Shown: positions 5,737-6,295 of the stretch, piece after piece
Position numbering within the stretch: the stretch's first letter is position 1
How the letters are laid out: each line of letters begins with the position of its first letter
Made by a program: the position numbers and the translations under genes
Source of the DNA: Ilumatobacteraceae bacterium
Lineage (GTDB): Bacteria; Actinomycetota; Acidimicrobiia; Acidimicrobiales; Ilumatobacteraceae
DNA: 6,295 nucleotides
Assembly (NCBI GenBank): GCA_016463105.1
Contig: JAEMRY010000070.1
Location: 1 to 6,295, forward strand
Reading direction: 5' to 3'
Notes under the pieces: generated by a model
Told to the model about the DNA's origin: nothing
Databases searched by the model: none
The model's input: only the letters and a program-made list of their open reading frames with translations

Positions 5737-6295
5737 ATGAAAATCGGAATCTTCGGTGGAACAGTCAACTCAGGAACAATCGACGATGTAGTTGCCGAAG
5801 CGACATTGGCAGAAAAAGATGGCTTTGCAAGTTATTGGGCCCCAAATATTTTTGGGCACGATGCGCTAACTGCATTGGCAATTGTTGGACGAGAAGTTAA
5901 ACGAATCGAAATTGGCACGAGTGTCGTGCCGACCTACCCACGACATCCGATGGCAATTGCACAACAAAGCCACACGGTTAACGCTGCATCGAATGGTCGG
6001 CTATGTCTCGGAATTGGTCTGAGTCATAGGGTTGTAGTTGAAGGAATGCTGGGTATGTCTTATGACAAGCCTGTGCGACACTTGCGAGAATATCTCTCGG
6101 TGTTGATGCCACTTGCGCGCTGCGAAAAATCTAATTTCACTGGCGAAACTTATACGACTAGGGGTGCGCTATCTGCAGTTGGTGCTTCACCATTTTCGGT
6201 TGTAGTCGCCGCACTAGGCGAGCAGATGTTACGTGTGACCGGCACTCTTGCTGACGGAACTTTGACATGGTGCACGGGGCCAAAGACGCTGAGTT
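5737..6295 (+). CDS. F420-dependent LLM-class oxidoreductase, 3' end outside the window
   Basis: The first 186 residues are present, in one open frame to the window edge; family members are about 300 residues, so roughly the C-terminal third is missing because of the window, not mutation. The protein begins MKIGIFGGTVNSGTIDDVV, as in luciferase-like TIM barrels. It then shows WAPNIFGHDALTALAIVGR (34-52), IEIGTSVVPTYPRHPMAIAQQ (57-77), GRLCLGIGLSHRVVVEGMLG (87-106), YDKPVRHLREYL (109-120) and VVAALGEQMLRVTG followed by LADGTLTW (156-178). This pattern matches the actinobacterial TIGR03564 family (MSMEG_4879-like), predicted to use reduced cofactor F420 rather than FMN. The reaction and substrate are not known for most members. 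It is soluble and cytoplasmic. The ATG is supported by a GAGAGAG Shine-Dalgarno sequence. It lies 52 bases after the SGNH gene on the same strand and could belong to the same transcript. Confidence 0.9.
   Translation, partial: MKIGIFGGTVNSGTIDDVVAEATLAEKDGFASYWAPNIFGHDALTALAIVGREVKRIEIGTSVVPTYPRHPMAIAQQSHTVNAASNGRLCLGIGLSHRVVVEGMLGMSYDKPVRHLREYLSVLMPLARCEKSNFTGETYTTRGALSAVGASPFSVVVAALGEQMLRVTGTLADGTLTWCTGPKTLS

Noticed and set aside
1..6295. Mobile element, CRISPR array, phage or defence system
   Set aside because: No transposase, integrase, spaced direct repeats, tRNA or long terminal repeats were found; all five genes are metabolic, transport or envelope type.

Overview
The window reads as ordinary chromosomal DNA from a planktonic-type actinobacterium of moderate GC (below about 50% by eye). 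Acidimicrobiia or a similar lineage is a reasonable guess but is not proven. The clues are an F420-type luciferase-like oxidoreductase, a secreted lipoprotein ending in a Thr/Leu/Pro tail, TAnnnT-type -10 boxes placed six bases before start codons (leaderless genes), frequent GTG starts, and very short intergenic gaps. Five protein genes fill nearly all of the sequence. No rRNA, tRNA, CRISPR array, insertion sequence, integrase or defence gene was seen, and no gap exceeds 57 bases.

Layout: (1) 17-1465, minus strand: a complete amidase-signature hydrolase closest to the 6-aminohexanoate-cyclic-dimer hydrolase/aryl-acylamidase group, with an intact Lys-Ser-Ser triad. (2) 1466-1522: a 57-base divergent promoter region holding a sigma70-type leaderless promoter for the amidase and a 7-bp inverted repeat with arm centres 21 bp apart. 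(3) 1523-2782, plus: a 12-helix MFS exporter of the EntS/MFS_3 type. (4) 2783-2838: a short gap ending in an extended -10 promoter, again six bases before the ATG. (5) 2839-4818, plus: a cytoplasmic molybdopterin/[4Fe-4S] oxidoreductase with no visible electron-transfer partner. (6) 4815-5684, plus: a lipoprotein with an SGNH-hydrolase domain, overlapping the previous gene by the four bases GTGA. (7) 5737-6295, plus: the N-terminal 186 residues of an F420-dependent luciferase-like monooxygenase of the TIGR03564 type, cut by the window edge and preceded by a Shine-Dalgarno sequence.

The divergent amidase and exporter share a control region and could be co-regulated. The molybdoenzyme and the SGNH lipoprotein are probably co-transcribed and translationally coupled, although their known functions have no obvious link. 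The final F420 gene may be the next member of that run or may have its own promoter. No clearly new multi-gene system is visible. The points most worth a second look are the shared dyad operator, the matching leaderless promoter geometry, and the orphan molybdoenzyme coupled to a cell-surface SGNH protein.
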